From: a virus
Strand: one strand, 5' to 3'
DNA: 64,000 nucleotides
Virus record (IMG/VR): IMGVR_UViG_3300017971_000032
Span: 1 to 64,000 of that record
Shown here: positions 1-10,552 of the stretch, in pieces
Layout: every line of letters starts with the position of its first letter
How positions within the stretch are numbered: the stretch's first letter is position 1
Translations under genes and position numbers: made by a program
Notes under the pieces: model-generated
Told to the model about the DNA's origin: nothing
Databases searched by the model: none
What the model saw: the letters and a program-made list of their open reading frames with translations, nothing else

Positions 1-3000
1 GATGTGGGTGAGGATAATGTTAGTGCTGGAATGACTTTATGGGTAGGTTCAGCTGCTGGTTTGTATGACGTAGGGCGTGTGCGTGTGAGATCCATAGACA
101 CGGCCACTAACACGCTTACGGTAGCTGAAAACAGTGAAATAGAATGGGCCGATGATTTATACCTGATGTGTCCAGGTGCATATGGATTCAGAGAGCTTTG
201 GGGTGTGTATCCACGTTTAACGGAGACTGCGGGTGTGGTCAATTTCTTGATGGACTATGATGAGGATTTTACCAGTCCACAAGACACGGTTTTGCCGCCG
301 AAAGCCAATGCTGGTCCGCCTGCCGTTGCCTGGATTGATAGCGTTACAGGCTTGGCAACGTTACATTTTACAGGCGATCGCAGCTACTCTACTGAGGTAG
401 GGGCTTCTATAGATAGTTACGGATGGAGATTTCCGGGAGCATTTCCGGGTGATTTGCCTGTAGTTGCTCCATACGCGTGGTGGAGTGCGGATGATATTAC
501 TGGGTTAGCTGATGGTGATCCTATAGCTTTATGGAATGACTCGTCTGGGAATGGTTACAATGCCACTCAAGGTATTGCTGCCCGTAGGCCTACTTACCTA
601 ACAAACCAAGTCAACGGGCATCCATGTGCCAGGTTTGATGATGACTACATGGATGTGCCTGCTGGATTCAATAATTTTACTGGCGGTTTGACAATATTCA
701 TAGTCACGAGGTCACATACTAAGGTTGGTGCAGAGGGTTGGTTTGATGTTGGTAATGGTGGCGCGAACAACGACATCGTGCTACTTCGCTCGAACACTGA
801 GGATCTGCGCTATCGGGTATATGATGCTGGCGTACAGACGGAGTTAGAAGGAACAGATGTAATAGAAGAAGATGTGTGGGAGTTGTATGAGATTGTACAA
901 GCTGGTGGTGTTGGTGGCGCTCCATCTAATGCGGATATGTATAAGGACGGATTGTTCGTAACTAATGGTGCTGTTGATGTGCCTAACAATGTTGCTAGAA
1001 ACAATAACTATCTAGGGCGTCAACAGGGTGGGCCCAAGAACTTGCGTGGTGACATAGCGGAGTTGATCATATACGATTATGATTTGACAGATGCGCAAAG
1101 GCTAGATGTGGAGCAGTATCTGTCTACCAAGTATGATTTGCCGTTGTCCAAGGAGGGCACATGTGCGGATCCCGTCACGGTACAGTGGGACACGCCAGGA
1201 TTCTACTACGCTTCTCTCACGGTTATAGATGACACTGCGCAGGCAAGAGAGGCAACGGTTTACGTGCCCGTATGGATCTTCGATGAGTCAAGCGACAACG
1301 CATATGAGAAGCCTTTCAAGCTTCATCAAGTAACTAGTCAGGATGGGGATGAAGACAATGGTTGGAGATTGGCCGTAAAAGCCTTTCAAACCAATTCAGC
1401 AGATGAAGACCACATATATGGTTGGCCAGATGGGGCACTAATTGTACTGTTCACTCGTACATGGTTTGGTGGTATCGAGACAGGCGTAGGTGGGTGGTGT
1501 ATGGCATCAGACAAACACTACCGTGATAACATCAGGTTCGTTGGATGGTTGCTTGGGGAGACGCTTCAACATGATTACGCTTCTGGCATAGTGGAATTTG
1601 AGGCTGTAGCACATGACGGCATAATGGATTTGATACCAGGTTGGCCATTTACTATTGAGGACATAGATGGAGTACCAACTGATTGGTATCAGTTGTCAGA
1701 TCTAAATGTAGATCGCGCTTTGCATTATTTGTTGGAGTATTACAGTACGGTGAATCAGGTATGTCATGTGGAGCGTGTAGGTGAGGGTGATGCTAGAACA
1801 GTGAAAATCCAGTCTTATTCTGGTGAATCATTAGCATCCCAGGCCAGGGATGATTTGTTAGGTGATGCATGTTGTAGGTTGCTGAGTGACCGTCAAGGTA
1901 TATTGTGGGCCACTCGTGACCCACAATTCATGGACGCAGCTGACAGGGCTGGTGTGGATGTAGCATGTCATTTGCTCCAAGCTGATTGGATGAATGACTT
2001 GAGTGAGGAGAAGCCACACAGACCTGAGACTGGTATGGTACGTATAGGCGGATTTGCCTATGACGTGCCCTTGTTGTCCAGGGCGCCAGGAGCAGCGCCA
2101 GTTCAAAGTGCTGGCGATGAAAGACCTGATGGGTTTATATTACAGAACCAGGATGAGGCTAATTTATGGTCCGGTTTGATGTTGACCAGGGCCAATAATG
2201 ATTACCCTCAATTGCCCTTGGAATTGTCTGGTTATTGGCCAGTGTTTGATCCGGCATACCAGGAGTACATACAGCTAACCACCACTGACCCGTTGGGCAG
2301 GTGTGATTGGGCGGATCAGAAGTTTATTGTGCGTGAAGTCAGTTTCAGGGATGACGCAAGCAATAGCACTTGCATCACTTCGCTGGTGCTTGAGAAAGCG
2401 AGTGACATTTTGATTGGTGAGACGGTGGAAGTCCCTGAGACACCAGATCCTCCAAACCCACCTAGACCGTCACCGCCAATTCCTCCTCCACCTTGGGGTG
2501 GTGATTTGAGGCATATGATTTTGGTTACGACTCAAGGCATCTTCATCACAGAGAGCTTTGACGAAGATGAACCGGTGTGGTACGCGGCAAATGGTGGTCT
2601 CAGTACAAATCAGCGTACCAACATCAGAGACGCAGCTTTCGACTTCGCGCATGGATCGCGCATGTTCATGGTTAGCGACCACGCCACGGATGGAGGTGCT
2701 TTCCGCATAAGCGATCTGTGGAGCCGAACTGGCTGGACTCAGCAGTTCACGCCAGCAGATGCTACGAATGCAATTAACGCAGATGGCGGACAGTGCACGC
2801 CACATGTTTGGACGGCATCACAGTGGTCGTGTATCTGCTGTGACCCGATTGACGGCACTGTGGAATGTATTGCTGGCGGATCTATGGCAGGGCCATATAA
2901 CTGTGATCAGCACAAACGCGCGTTCTATAGCAATGACGCGCTAGACACCGTGACCGTCGGTGACATGCTAACCCACGATCCGTTCGTGGGTTGCGCCGCG

Positions 3001-3651
3001 GACCATTGCTCAACACCCTGGGCAGGTTGCGTAACAACGGCGGGCGGCATCAGTACTTACACCTACGTGTGTGGCTGGGCGGCAGGTTCAGACCAGCACG
3101 TGGGCATAAGCTACGACCATGGCAATTATGTAGATACTACACCGGGCCAGATCGGAGCGTGGGCAGCTCGACCAGTTTACCACGCACGTGCGGGTGCTAC
3201 GGTTTACTTCTTTGTTGAGAATGGTAACAATCTCTACTACTCAACAGACAATGGCGCTACGTGGGTGAATGTTGGCGGTGGCGGCGCTTTGCCTCATGGT
3301 GTGCCTATTACAGCTTACAACGACAAACAGGTATTGACTGTGCACAATCTCGAACTATCAAACCTGCTGTACTGTGGTGGGGCTAACCTTCAACTTAGCA
3401 CAGATGGCGGCGCGACTTGGGCAGCTACCACCACCAACGTGGCCAGTTCGTGCAGTGCGGCACCTGCGATGGTTGCTGGGTATCCAGAGGGAGAGGCTTT
3501 CATCGTGGCGACCGGTGCTGCACCTTGGGTTTGCCTTACTGTTGACTTGGGCATTTCATGGGAAGACAAGACGGGCAATCTCGGCACATGGTTGGGTGCG
3601 GGTGATGCTGTCTATGGAATCTTTCCTGTACAGGAAGGATTGGTGGTATGA
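1..3651 (+). CDS. Giant tail tip / receptor-binding protein (5' partial)
   Basis: The frame is open from base 1, so the true start lies outside the window; at least 1,215 residues remain. A LamG/concanavalin-like domain lies at about 155-385 (WWSADD, WNDSSGNGYNAT, AELIIYDYDLTDAQR). It is inserted between two halves of a PKD-like fold that resumes near 385-425 (GFYYASLTVIDDTAQ). Residues about 430-800 look like a tail-hub or tail-tip region. A proline-rich hinge near 815-835 leads to a C-terminal propeller-like part with Asp-box (BNR) repeats STDNGATW, STDGGATW and TVDLGISW near 1080, 1130 and 1178. LamG and BNR modules usually bind glycans, so a receptor-binding role is inferred. The stop overlaps the next start as ATGA. 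Confidence 0.75.
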   Translation, partial: DVGEDNVSAGMTLWVGSAAGLYDVGRVRVRSIDTATNTLTVAENSEIEWADDLYLMCPGAYGFRELWGVYPRLTETAGVVNFLMDYDEDFTSPQDTVLPPKANAGPPAVAWIDSVTGLATLHFTGDRSYSTEVGASIDSYGWRFPGAFPGDLPVVAPYAWWSADDITGLADGDPIALWNDSSGNGYNATQGIAARRPTYLTNQVNGHPCARFDDDYMDVPAGFNNFTGGLTIFIVTRSHTKVGAEGWFDVGNGGANNDIVLLRSNTEDLRYRVYDAGVQTELEGTDVIEEDVWELYEIVQAGGVGGAPSNADMYKDGLFVTNGAVDVPNNVARNNNYLGRQQGGPKNLRGDIAELIIYDYDLTDAQRLDVEQYLSTKYDLPLSKEGTCADPVTVQWDTPGFYYASLTVIDDTAQAREATVYVPVWIFDESSDNAYEKPFKLHQVTSQDGDEDNGWRLAVKAFQTNSADEDHIYGWPDGALIVLFTRTWFGGIETGVGGWCMASDKHYRDNIRFVGWLLGETLQHDYASGIVEFEAVAHDGIMDLIPGWPFTIEDIDGVPTDWYQLSDLNVDRALHYLLEYYSTVNQVCHVERVGEGDARTVKIQSYSGESLASQARDDLLGDACCRLLSDRQGILWATRDPQFMDAADRAGVDVACHLLQADWMNDLSEEKPHRPETGMVRIGGFAYDVPLLSRAPGAAPVQSAGDERPDGFILQNQDEANLWSGLMLTRANNDYPQLPLELSGYWPVFDPAYQEYIQLTTTDPLGRCDWADQKFIVREVSFRDDASNSTCITSLVLEKASDILIGETVEVPETPDPPNPPRPSPPIPPPPWGGDLRHMILVTTQGIFITESFDEDEPVWYAANGGLSTNQRTNIRDAAFDFAHGSRMFMVSDHATDGGAFRISDLWSRTGWTQQFTPADATNAINADGGQCTPHVWTASQWSCICCDPIDGTVECIAGGSMAGPYNCDQHKRAFYSNDALDTVTVGDMLTHDPFVGCAADHCSTPWAGCVTTAGGISTYTYVCGWAAGSDQHVGISYDHGNYVDTTPGQIGAWAARPVYHARAGATVYFFVENGNNLYYSTDNGATWVNVGGGGALPHGVPITAYNDKQVLTVHNLELSNLLYCGGANLQLSTDGGATWAATTTNVASSCSAAPAMVAGYPEGEAFIVATGAAPWVCLTVDLGISWEDKTGNLGTWLGAGDAVYGIFPVQEGLVV

Positions 3652-6600
3652 CTTCTGTAGCAGATCGACTAAGGCTTAGAAGATTGTTGGAGAGGCCATC
3701 CTCTGACAAGGAAACTACGCCAAGACGATTTACAGCTAAATTGGGTGATGGGCAAGGCAATGTGGAGGTGCCGGGCAAGCACTCAACAGTATACATCCGT
3801 AGAGGAGGCAGGTCACGGATCCAAGAAGCGCTAAACGTGCACGTGCCAAAGTGGGATGAACTGCCCGTCATCGTTGGCTACGAGCAAGAGAACCCCGACA
3901 CTTTGCAGGTGCTGAGGGTAGATTGGGGCGCGCTCAAGAATGGCGGCAATCTGGCTTTCGTCCCAAGCCATCACGAAAACCACGAGCTCTTAAACCCTGA
4001 TGGCGGTGGGGATGTGGTTTGGGTACGCAAGACGCAAGTCATTCCCCTGGCACCATTCCCGACTAATCCCCCGTCAATGCAGCTTTGGATTCAAAAAGAC
4101 TTCTACCCCTGGGGCGCAAGCTGGAAGTACTGGCCCGGCGGTCTCACTGCGGATCTTTCCGCCTACCTTCCACACGCCTATAGTGGTGTTTATGTGCTTG
4201 TCACGATCGACGGCGCGACCAATGCCCTACAATACACCAGCGGCACAGAATACCCCTATTGGCCTCCCCTGGCAGAGGAAGACGCAATCCCAGCAGCACC
4301 AAGTGGAAGCGTGCCAATTGCAGCGGTTTACCTCTACTCGAAACAAAACCTAATCCCCAATTCCAACTTCTTGCTCTTTGCATCGTTTGAGGCATTGGGT
4401 GGGGCGCCACCAGTGTTTTTCAACTGGACTGACGTGTTAGGTCTGGGCGTGCTGGCTGCTGACAACGTGACGAAGCGCACCGGCGCGCGATCATGCACCA
4501 TCACGGAAGGTGGTGGCGGTCGTGACACCGGATGCTACCAAGATTTTGCGGTCATAGAAGGACACCGCTACCAGATTCGTTTTTGGAACTACGGCGATGG
4601 TGGCGCTAATGACGGCGCTTACCGCGTTTATGACGTGACGAATGGTGTAGACATCATTGCCACCACAGGGACGGGGCACACGGCGGCAGCTTGGCAGGAG
4701 GTAGCCACATCATTTGTGGCTCCGGATGGTTGCGCCACGGCGCGACTCTATTTCTACTGCCCGGCAGCGGGCGGTTCCCAAACGTGGTTCGAGGATGTGA
4801 CCGTCACCGAGGTCAACACGTCCTTGGACTGGGACAGCTTCAGAGACATGCGCCTGTTCAACCAGCCAATGCCAGGCAGTATTGCACCAGCTGTTGATGA
4901 CTGGATTGGCATCACGGCATCTAACGAGGTCGTGTTCCAGCCTGACAATGTAGCGGTTTATTTTGACGCCACTGATACGCTTGTTGAATACGCAGATCCA
5001 GACGATGCTTTCGCAGTGGCGGGCGGATTCGATGTGATTTTAGTACCACCAGGGCAGCACTTCCTTAGTTCTTGTCACGCTACCACAGCCAGTATTGTGG
5101 GTATGTTTGGGACACAAGCTGGATCATCCGAACCGGATTGTGAACTGTACGGGCATAATGCCGGTGGCGACACGCTGATTAGCGTAACCAGTGGCAATGT
5201 ACAAAATGTGTCTGTGAATTACATTCGGGATTCAGGCGACGCCACCGCGCTGGAAATTACAGACGGCGGTGCGTTCAATGTGTTTGCTAGTGGATACAGC
5301 AAGGATGCAGATGGTATAGGCATCAAGGCGGACGACTCGGAGCTATACCATTGTGAGGGTGTTGGTTTCTCCCTCAACTTCGTTGATTCTGTAGGCATCT
5401 GGGCCAGTGATTCGGTACTCTGGGATTGCTACGGCCATGCCAGTTCTGAGGAAGCCACAGCGGTTAATGTGTTCGGTATCTACATAGACACCGCCAGTTG
5501 CATACTGCATTATTGCAAGGGTGAGGCAACCGATGCAAACGGCATCCGCTACGGGATTTGTGCGGATGCCGTCAACGCGTACCTCTACCATTGCTATGGC
5601 AGTGGTGCGGATGGTGACATAGCGGCGATTAACGCGGCGGTGGTGTATGTCTACAGTGTGCAGTATGACTCAAGTGTGGGCACCGTCACCCAAATGTCAG
5701 GCGACCGGGCAGGGATTGCAAGAGACGAAACCATCACGGGCACATGGACTTTTGAAGAGGAGATCACGCAGGCAGAGCAAGCGGGCGATCCGGGCGCACC
5801 AGGTGCGGGCTATGCTAGGCTCTATCCGAAAGACGATGCGGGCCAGACCAAATACTACTTCCAAGACGACGCCGGCAGCGTCTACGAAATCCAAGGCATC
5901 GTGGAAGATCTAACCGTCACGGTCGGTGGCGCTGGCGACTTCGCCGCGATACAAGCGGCGGTCAATTGGCTCAAAAATTGGATCATCAAAGGCGATTGCG
6001 TCATAGACTGCGACGCGGCGGCCTACGATGAAGCGGTAGAATTTGCGGACTTGCTCATTTGTCCCGGCAGTACCCTGACGCTGGAAGGCGACACACGCGC
6101 GCTTGTCGGAATTAGCTACGTAGACGGGGCCTCGATGAACCAAGCAGCGATTGCCAACGGCGGAAGCGGTACATGCGCACTGGCGACGAACGCAGCAAGG
6201 GACCAAATCACGGTGACCGGCACGGCTGGTAATCCGGATTTTTCAACGGCTGGTATTGTGAACAGTGACCGCATTCTTGTCTATGCAGACGACGGCAACA
6301 GTTACGAGCGCATTGTCAACACGGTAGATCCGGGCGGCGCGGGCACGAACATTATAGAAATCACGGTTGCGCTTCCAGTTGGCGCAACTCTTGGCAACGA
6401 TGCAACGGCGATTTGCCTACTACCAGACCGCAGCGTTGAGAGAACGGCAGCGGGTGAGTGTGTTGAGGTTAACACTGTGCGCGGCATCGTGTTGGCTGGC
6501 TGGTACTTGCAACCGTCAACCGGCGCGGACTGCCATGGCGTCTACACACACAATCACGGCGCGGTGACGTGTGAGAATGTGGCAGTTGAGGCAGAAGACT

Positions 6601-7040
6601 ACGGGTTCTACGCGCTCGATCAGAATTCGTTTTTGTACGCTGAGGATGGTGCGTGCTCTGCCTGGAACTGCGAACGCGCGTTTGTGGCCGGTGGTCCGCT
6701 CGGCGGTGTTGCTGCGCTGGACGCTACTTATTCAGTTGTCATCAATGCAAGTGTGTTTGGCTACTACGCAAACAACTTCAGTTACATTGGCGCTGACTAC
6801 ACAATCGGGGCAAACTGCGGTCAGGCCTACCGCGCAAATCAATTCTCAGAGATTTATTGCAACGCTGCCACTGCCAGGCAAAACACTTCTGGGTATGTGA
6901 GTTACTACAGTTCGCTTATTCAGGCGACGAACACCAACAACAACAACAATGGCAATGGTGCAGATTACTCACCATTGCCAGGTGCGTTTCCAGGCAGCAA
7001 CCAGGGTAACCATTACGCGGTAATTTACGCAAGCAATTGA
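3648..7040 (+). CDS. Tail fibre/tailspike-like protein with beta-helix
   Basis: This 1,130-residue virion protein is translationally coupled to the preceding tail protein by an ATGA overlap. The N-terminal third looks like a fibre attachment region followed by a carbohydrate-binding-like jelly roll near 240-390 (NLIPNSNFLLFASFE, then WQEVATSFVAPDG). Two stretches carry pectin-lyase-type parallel beta-helix signatures: about 440-690 (DDAFAVAGGFDVILVPPGQH, then repeated turns) and 760-1120 (GAGDFAAIQAAVNWL). An enzymatic active site is not evident, so glycan binding is as likely as depolymerase activity. The C-terminus is rich in Asn and Gly. Confidence 0.7.
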   Translation: MTSVADRLRLRRLLERPSSDKETTPRRFTAKLGDGQGNVEVPGKHSTVYIRRGGRSRIQEALNVHVPKWDELPVIVGYEQENPDTLQVLRVDWGALKNGGNLAFVPSHHENHELLNPDGGGDVVWVRKTQVIPLAPFPTNPPSMQLWIQKDFYPWGASWKYWPGGLTADLSAYLPHAYSGVYVLVTIDGATNALQYTSGTEYPYWPPLAEEDAIPAAPSGSVPIAAVYLYSKQNLIPNSNFLLFASFEALGGAPPVFFNWTDVLGLGVLAADNVTKRTGARSCTITEGGGGRDTGCYQDFAVIEGHRYQIRFWNYGDGGANDGAYRVYDVTNGVDIIATTGTGHTAAAWQEVATSFVAPDGCATARLYFYCPAAGGSQTWFEDVTVTEVNTSLDWDSFRDMRLFNQPMPGSIAPAVDDWIGITASNEVVFQPDNVAVYFDATDTLVEYADPDDAFAVAGGFDVILVPPGQHFLSSCHATTASIVGMFGTQAGSSEPDCELYGHNAGGDTLISVTSGNVQNVSVNYIRDSGDATALEITDGGAFNVFASGYSKDADGIGIKADDSELYHCEGVGFSLNFVDSVGIWASDSVLWDCYGHASSEEATAVNVFGIYIDTASCILHYCKGEATDANGIRYGICADAVNAYLYHCYGSGADGDIAAINAAVVYVYSVQYDSSVGTVTQMSGDRAGIARDETITGTWTFEEEITQAEQAGDPGAPGAGYARLYPKDDAGQTKYYFQDDAGSVYEIQGIVEDLTVTVGGAGDFAAIQAAVNWLKNWIIKGDCVIDCDAAAYDEAVEFADLLICPGSTLTLEGDTRALVGISYVDGASMNQAAIANGGSGTCALATNAARDQITVTGTAGNPDFSTAGIVNSDRILVYADDGNSYERIVNTVDPGGAGTNIIEITVALPVGATLGNDATAICLLPDRSVERTAAGECVEVNTVRGIVLAGWYLQPSTGADCHGVYTHNHGAVTCENVAVEAEDYGFYALDQNSFLYAEDGACSAWNCERAFVAGGPLGGVAALDATYSVVINASVFGYYANNFSYIGADYTIGANCGQAYRANQFSEIYCNAATARQNTSGYVSYYSSLIQATNTNNNNNGNGADYSPLPGAFPGSNQGNHYAVIYASN

Positions 7041-7049
7041 GGTGGCCAA

Positions 7050-7421
7050 ATGTGGCTCATAATTCGCAACTCAGACAGCGCGGTGGTAGGAACCAACTAC
7101 GCCACGCAAGCACCAGCGGCGCCAAACGGGCATACTGTAAAAGAGTGGTTTGGGCCAGAGCCAGCTTTACATGATCCGGTGGAAGGCGTAGAGAGCTACG
7201 ATCCAACGCTTGACGATCCAGATTGGAAGATCTTAGCAAACTTGCGCATTGATTTTGACGCGCTGGCAGACAAGGCAGACAACGAAGTGGCGTGGCTAGA
7301 AGCTGCCATACCGCAGATTGAGACTGCCAACCTAGATGAGTTGCGCATGTTACTATCAAGATTGATGCGACAGAATACAGTAATGATAAAGGCATGGCGT
7401 TATATAGTGCGCAGGTTGTGA
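7050..7421 (+). CDS. Small tail-associated protein, unknown
   Basis: A 123-residue protein with a GAGGTGG ribosome site just before ATG 7050. The N-terminus (MWLIIRNSDSAVVGTNYAT) resembles small proteins often found after tail fibre genes. The C-terminal half is predicted helical (ETANLDELRMLLSRLMRQ) and ends in basic RR. It is last in the tail unit and is followed by a class A promoter. A role in fibre assembly or host interaction is only inferred from position. Confidence 0.55.
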   Translation: MWLIIRNSDSAVVGTNYATQAPAAPNGHTVKEWFGPEPALHDPVEGVESYDPTLDDPDWKILANLRIDFDALADKADNEVAWLEAAIPQIETANLDELRMLLSRLMRQNTVMIKAWRYIVRRL

Positions 7422-7430
7422 TTGCTGACC

Positions 7431-7442
7431 CGGTTTAGTATA
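7431..7442 (+). promoter_or_regulatory. Class A phage promoter motif CGGTTTAGTATA
   Basis: One of eight copies of the element. It sits between the tail genes and the replication genes and faces the helicase. The bases overlap a TATAAT box (7439-7444), and a TTGTGA lies 17 bases further upstream, a -35-like match not seen at the other copies. ATG 7445 follows almost directly, so transcripts from here would be leaderless or nearly so. Confidence 0.75.
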
Positions 7443-7444
7443 AT

Positions 7445-8824
7445 ATGAGAGTGAAGTTCATATGCCAACCGTTGTATACACAATTCAAGTGTGGGGATGC
7501 CGGGGCCAAAGATATACTAGAAGTTATTCAGGTTGTAAGGCATGCCACCAGTGCTAGACCTGAAGGCTATAGGTATATGCCCAGGTACCGTGCTGGCACT
7601 TGGGATGGTTATATACAACTATTGAAGGGCGAGAAATTCCCTACAGGCTTGTTGGGCCTAGTTGTGGATAGCCTACGCGACATCGGCATTAGTAGTATAG
7701 AGATAGTACATTATAATACTCCAGACCGCGATCCGCATTCTGTAGTTCCCCATTTGTTTGAAGATATTACATTGCGTCCATATCAGGTGAAGGCTGCACG
7801 CACCATGTTGAGTTACGGACGTGGTGTAGCTAACATGGCCACTAATGCAGGAAAAACGTTAGTGTTTGCCTCTATGATAAAGCAAGTTAGTTGTAGTGCT
7901 TTAGTACTAACAACTGACTTGGATTTATTGTATCAAACATCCTCCAGATTGTCTATTAGGTTGAATGAAGATATAGGCTTAATAGGGGATGGACATTGGG
8001 AGTTGAATAGGGTTACTGTAGGCACTATCCAAACATTGTCCAGACACTTAGACAGAGCCAAATCAGATTTTAATAATCTAGGTATGATAGTATTTGATGA
8101 GTGTCATCACATACCTAGCAAGACTAGTCAGGCTGTAATGTATAATGTGCCCGCACCACTCAGATATGGGTTCTCCGGCACACCTTTGAGCAACGATAGA
8201 TTGACTGATTTGATATTGATAGGTGCTACAGGCCCAGTATTGGTAGAAGTATCTAATGCCCAACTGATATACCAAGGCATATCAGCTGAACCTCATGTTA
8301 TGATGTTGGTAGTGACTGATGGATCTATGTATGATCTCAAATGGAGTGATGCTTACGATGAGTTAATAGTGCACAATGATGTGCGCAATAGTAGATTGGT
8401 GGATGCTGTTATGGGTTATGGGGCAACGTCCACTTTGATACTAGTGGAACGTTTGGAGCATGGAGTATTATTGGAGCGCATGATAGATGGATCCAAGTTT
8501 GTGAATGGCGGTTCAGAGGCTGACGAGCGCCAAGCGGCATTAGATAGTTTGCGTGAAGGTGAGGGAGCCGTAGTCATATCTACGCCTATATTTGATGAGG
8601 GTGTAGATGTGCCTGCTGTGAGTATGCTTGTGTTGGCAGGTGGAGGTAAAAGTCCACGCAAGTTGTTGCAGAGATTGGGACGTGGCATGCGGCGCAAAGA
8701 GAATGATAATGTGTTACATGTATTGGATTTTGTGGATGATACTAATGAGTATTTACTGAGACACAGTCTGCAACGTGCAGAAGTGTATGAGGAGGAAGGC
8801 TTTAGTGTGGAGATAGTGGAATGA
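7445..8824 (+). CDS. UvsW-like SF2 DNA/RNA helicase
   Basis: A 459-residue superfamily 2 helicase. Visible motifs: Walker A variant ATNAGKT (about 135), DECHH box (about 220), FSGTP (motif III region, about 245), and motif VI-like QRLGRGMRR near 415. The N-terminal 90 residues (YRAGTWDGYIQLL) match the small N-terminal domain of T4 UvsW-type enzymes. Such helicases remodel branched recombination and replication intermediates. It opens the replication unit, starts directly behind a class A promoter, and overlaps the next gene as ATGA. Confidence 0.85.
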   Translation: MRVKFICQPLYTQFKCGDAGAKDILEVIQVVRHATSARPEGYRYMPRYRAGTWDGYIQLLKGEKFPTGLLGLVVDSLRDIGISSIEIVHYNTPDRDPHSVVPHLFEDITLRPYQVKAARTMLSYGRGVANMATNAGKTLVFASMIKQVSCSALVLTTDLDLLYQTSSRLSIRLNEDIGLIGDGHWELNRVTVGTIQTLSRHLDRAKSDFNNLGMIVFDECHHIPSKTSQAVMYNVPAPLRYGFSGTPLSNDRLTDLILIGATGPVLVEVSNAQLIYQGISAEPHVMMLVVTDGSMYDLKWSDAYDELIVHNDVRNSRLVDAVMGYGATSTLILVERLEHGVLLERMIDGSKFVNGGSEADERQAALDSLREGEGAVVISTPIFDEGVDVPAVSMLVLAGGGKSPRKLLQRLGRGMRRKENDNVLHVLDFVDDTNEYLLRHSLQRAEVYEEEGFSVEIVE

Positions 8825-9324
8825 TAATCCACCCATTAAAGCAAGCATATATTGATGTGGTTTGGGAGCGCTATGGTGCTAGACTAGGCAGAGGAGACAA
8901 GAATCCGGAGCGCACAGAGGTGATAGCGCAGAAGGTAATTGCACTAGGCTTGGATTATAATGTGTTTGTAAGCCTTGCAGTAAGGATGTGGGATGGGTGG
9001 GCAGATAGGCAGGGATGGCCGTATCCTTATTGGAATGTGGTTACTGGTGATGCCACATTCCAAAGATTGGAGCAATTTATAGATCTGGGTGGAGACACGC
9101 TGGATATTGATACAGCCTCAGATTTTGAGGCTGAATTGATGTTTGCTGTGTCTTATGTGAAATGGGTGCGTGGGTTGCATGGTAGCAAACCTAGGCGTAT
9201 TAAGGATGTATGCATTAAGATTCAAGTTGCCGTGGCGGAGCACATATGTAGACAATATGGTGTGCCTTCGATTACATCTGACTTGAATTACATAGCGGAG
9301 CAATTAGGAGACAAACTTGACTGA
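8821..9324 (+). CDS. Unknown replication-unit protein
   Basis: A 167-residue, mostly helical protein that I do not recognise by sequence. It overlaps the UvsW-like gene (ATGA) and the DnaB-like gene (8 bases), so it is tightly coupled to both. Position next to a replicative helicase suggests a helicase-loader or accessory role, but no AAA+ or other loader motif is present. Trp-rich segments occur (MWDGWADRQGWPYPYWN). Confidence 0.6.
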   Translation: MIIHPLKQAYIDVVWERYGARLGRGDKNPERTEVIAQKVIALGLDYNVFVSLAVRMWDGWADRQGWPYPYWNVVTGDATFQRLEQFIDLGGDTLDIDTASDFEAELMFAVSYVKWVRGLHGSKPRRIKDVCIKIQVAVAEHICRQYGVPSITSDLNYIAEQLGDKLD

Positions 9325-10552
9325 TATGGTGGCTAACACAGCAGAATTCAGAATGACAATATTAGCTATGATGGCATTCTCTGATTGGTTGTCACGCTAT
9401 GGTACTATATTGAGGCCTGAACACTTCCCATCTAAAGATGAGCGTGATGTGGTTAAGTGGTTGAATGACTACTACGCCACGTACGGGGTTGAGCCTAGTG
9501 ATGTGGATGTTGTGGAAGGATTGAGTGATAACCCGCTGTGGGATGCTATAGTAGCGGCCATCCCAAGCGTGACGGATCATACTGTGGATATGGCTGTCAC
9601 ATTTGCCCAAACGCAGGCTATGATTTGTGCTATAACTACATCCGTGGAGGACATACGTGCGGGTGATTTATCGAATGTGCGTGGACGCATAGAAGAGGCA
9701 TTGAGGGTAGGCCAAGATCTGACGGAGTTGGGTCAGGAATTGGTGAGGGATGCTGATGATTGGTTGTACGAGGAGACCACAGCACGTCATTATCCTACTG
9801 GTTGGGTGTCTATAGATAATGCGTTGAAGGGTGGCATGGTTGGTGGAGAGTATGGTTTGATATTAGCGCCAACAGGTCATGGCAAGACTACTGCATTGAT
9901 TAATATAGGGTATGCCTTGGCAGGTTTGTATGGCAAGGCAAATGTGGTTCATGTGACTTATGAGATGCCGCAGCACAAAGTGTTGAAACGTTATGCGGTG
10001 CGTGTGGTGGGCCATGGGTACGATAGGGATGAAAATATTAAGCCTTATGTGAATGAATTGCTCAGTCGTGCCAAGGTTAGTTTGAGGGCCAAATTGCGGG
10101 TGGTGAGTGGTATAGATAAGACATTGAGTGCCCTGAGACAACTTATTGACAATCTTGCTAGTGATGATTTCTATACGGATGCATTGATTGTAGATTATGC
10201 GGATTTGATGCACCCACCTCACAAGCGTAATGAGTACAGATTTGAGTTGAGTGATATAGCCAGAGGCTTGAGGGCTGTAGCAGAGGATTACGACATACCA
10301 GTGTGGAGCGCATCACAGGCAGGGCGTCAAGCTATAGGTAAGAATTGGGTGGACGTGTCGGACATAGCTGAGGACATAGGTAAAGCCTCAATAGCGGATG
10401 TGATAATAGCTATATGTCGTAGCAGTGATGAGATAAAGCTTGGGCAAGGAAGATTGTTTGCGGCCAAGTTGAGGGATGCCAAAGATCATTTCCCAGTGCC
10501 TGTGAAGATAGATTTTGCTAGACAATTGATAGCGCAACGTTATGACAAGTGA
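9317..10552 (+). CDS. Replicative DnaB-like helicase
   Basis: A 411-residue RecA-fold hexameric helicase that unwinds DNA at the fork. The N-terminal helical domain runs to about 140. The motor begins at GWVSIDNALKGG, with Walker A APTGHGKTT near 185, the DnaB-type switch VTYEMP near 215, and Walker B-like DALIVDYADLM near 290. Start TTG 9317 is chosen because GGAG lies seven bases upstream; ATG 9326 is the alternative. The final 34 bases around its stop are repeated downstream at the junction of the tandem gene pair. Confidence 0.88.
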   Translation: MTDMVANTAEFRMTILAMMAFSDWLSRYGTILRPEHFPSKDERDVVKWLNDYYATYGVEPSDVDVVEGLSDNPLWDAIVAAIPSVTDHTVDMAVTFAQTQAMICAITTSVEDIRAGDLSNVRGRIEEALRVGQDLTELGQELVRDADDWLYEETTARHYPTGWVSIDNALKGGMVGGEYGLILAPTGHGKTTALINIGYALAGLYGKANVVHVTYEMPQHKVLKRYAVRVVGHGYDRDENIKPYVNELLSRAKVSLRAKLRVVSGIDKTLSALRQLIDNLASDDFYTDALIVDYADLMHPPHKRNEYRFELSDIARGLRAVAEDYDIPVWSASQAGRQAIGKNWVDVSDIAEDIGKASIADVIIAICRSSDEIKLGQGRLFAAKLRDAKDHFPVPVKIDFARQLIAQRYDK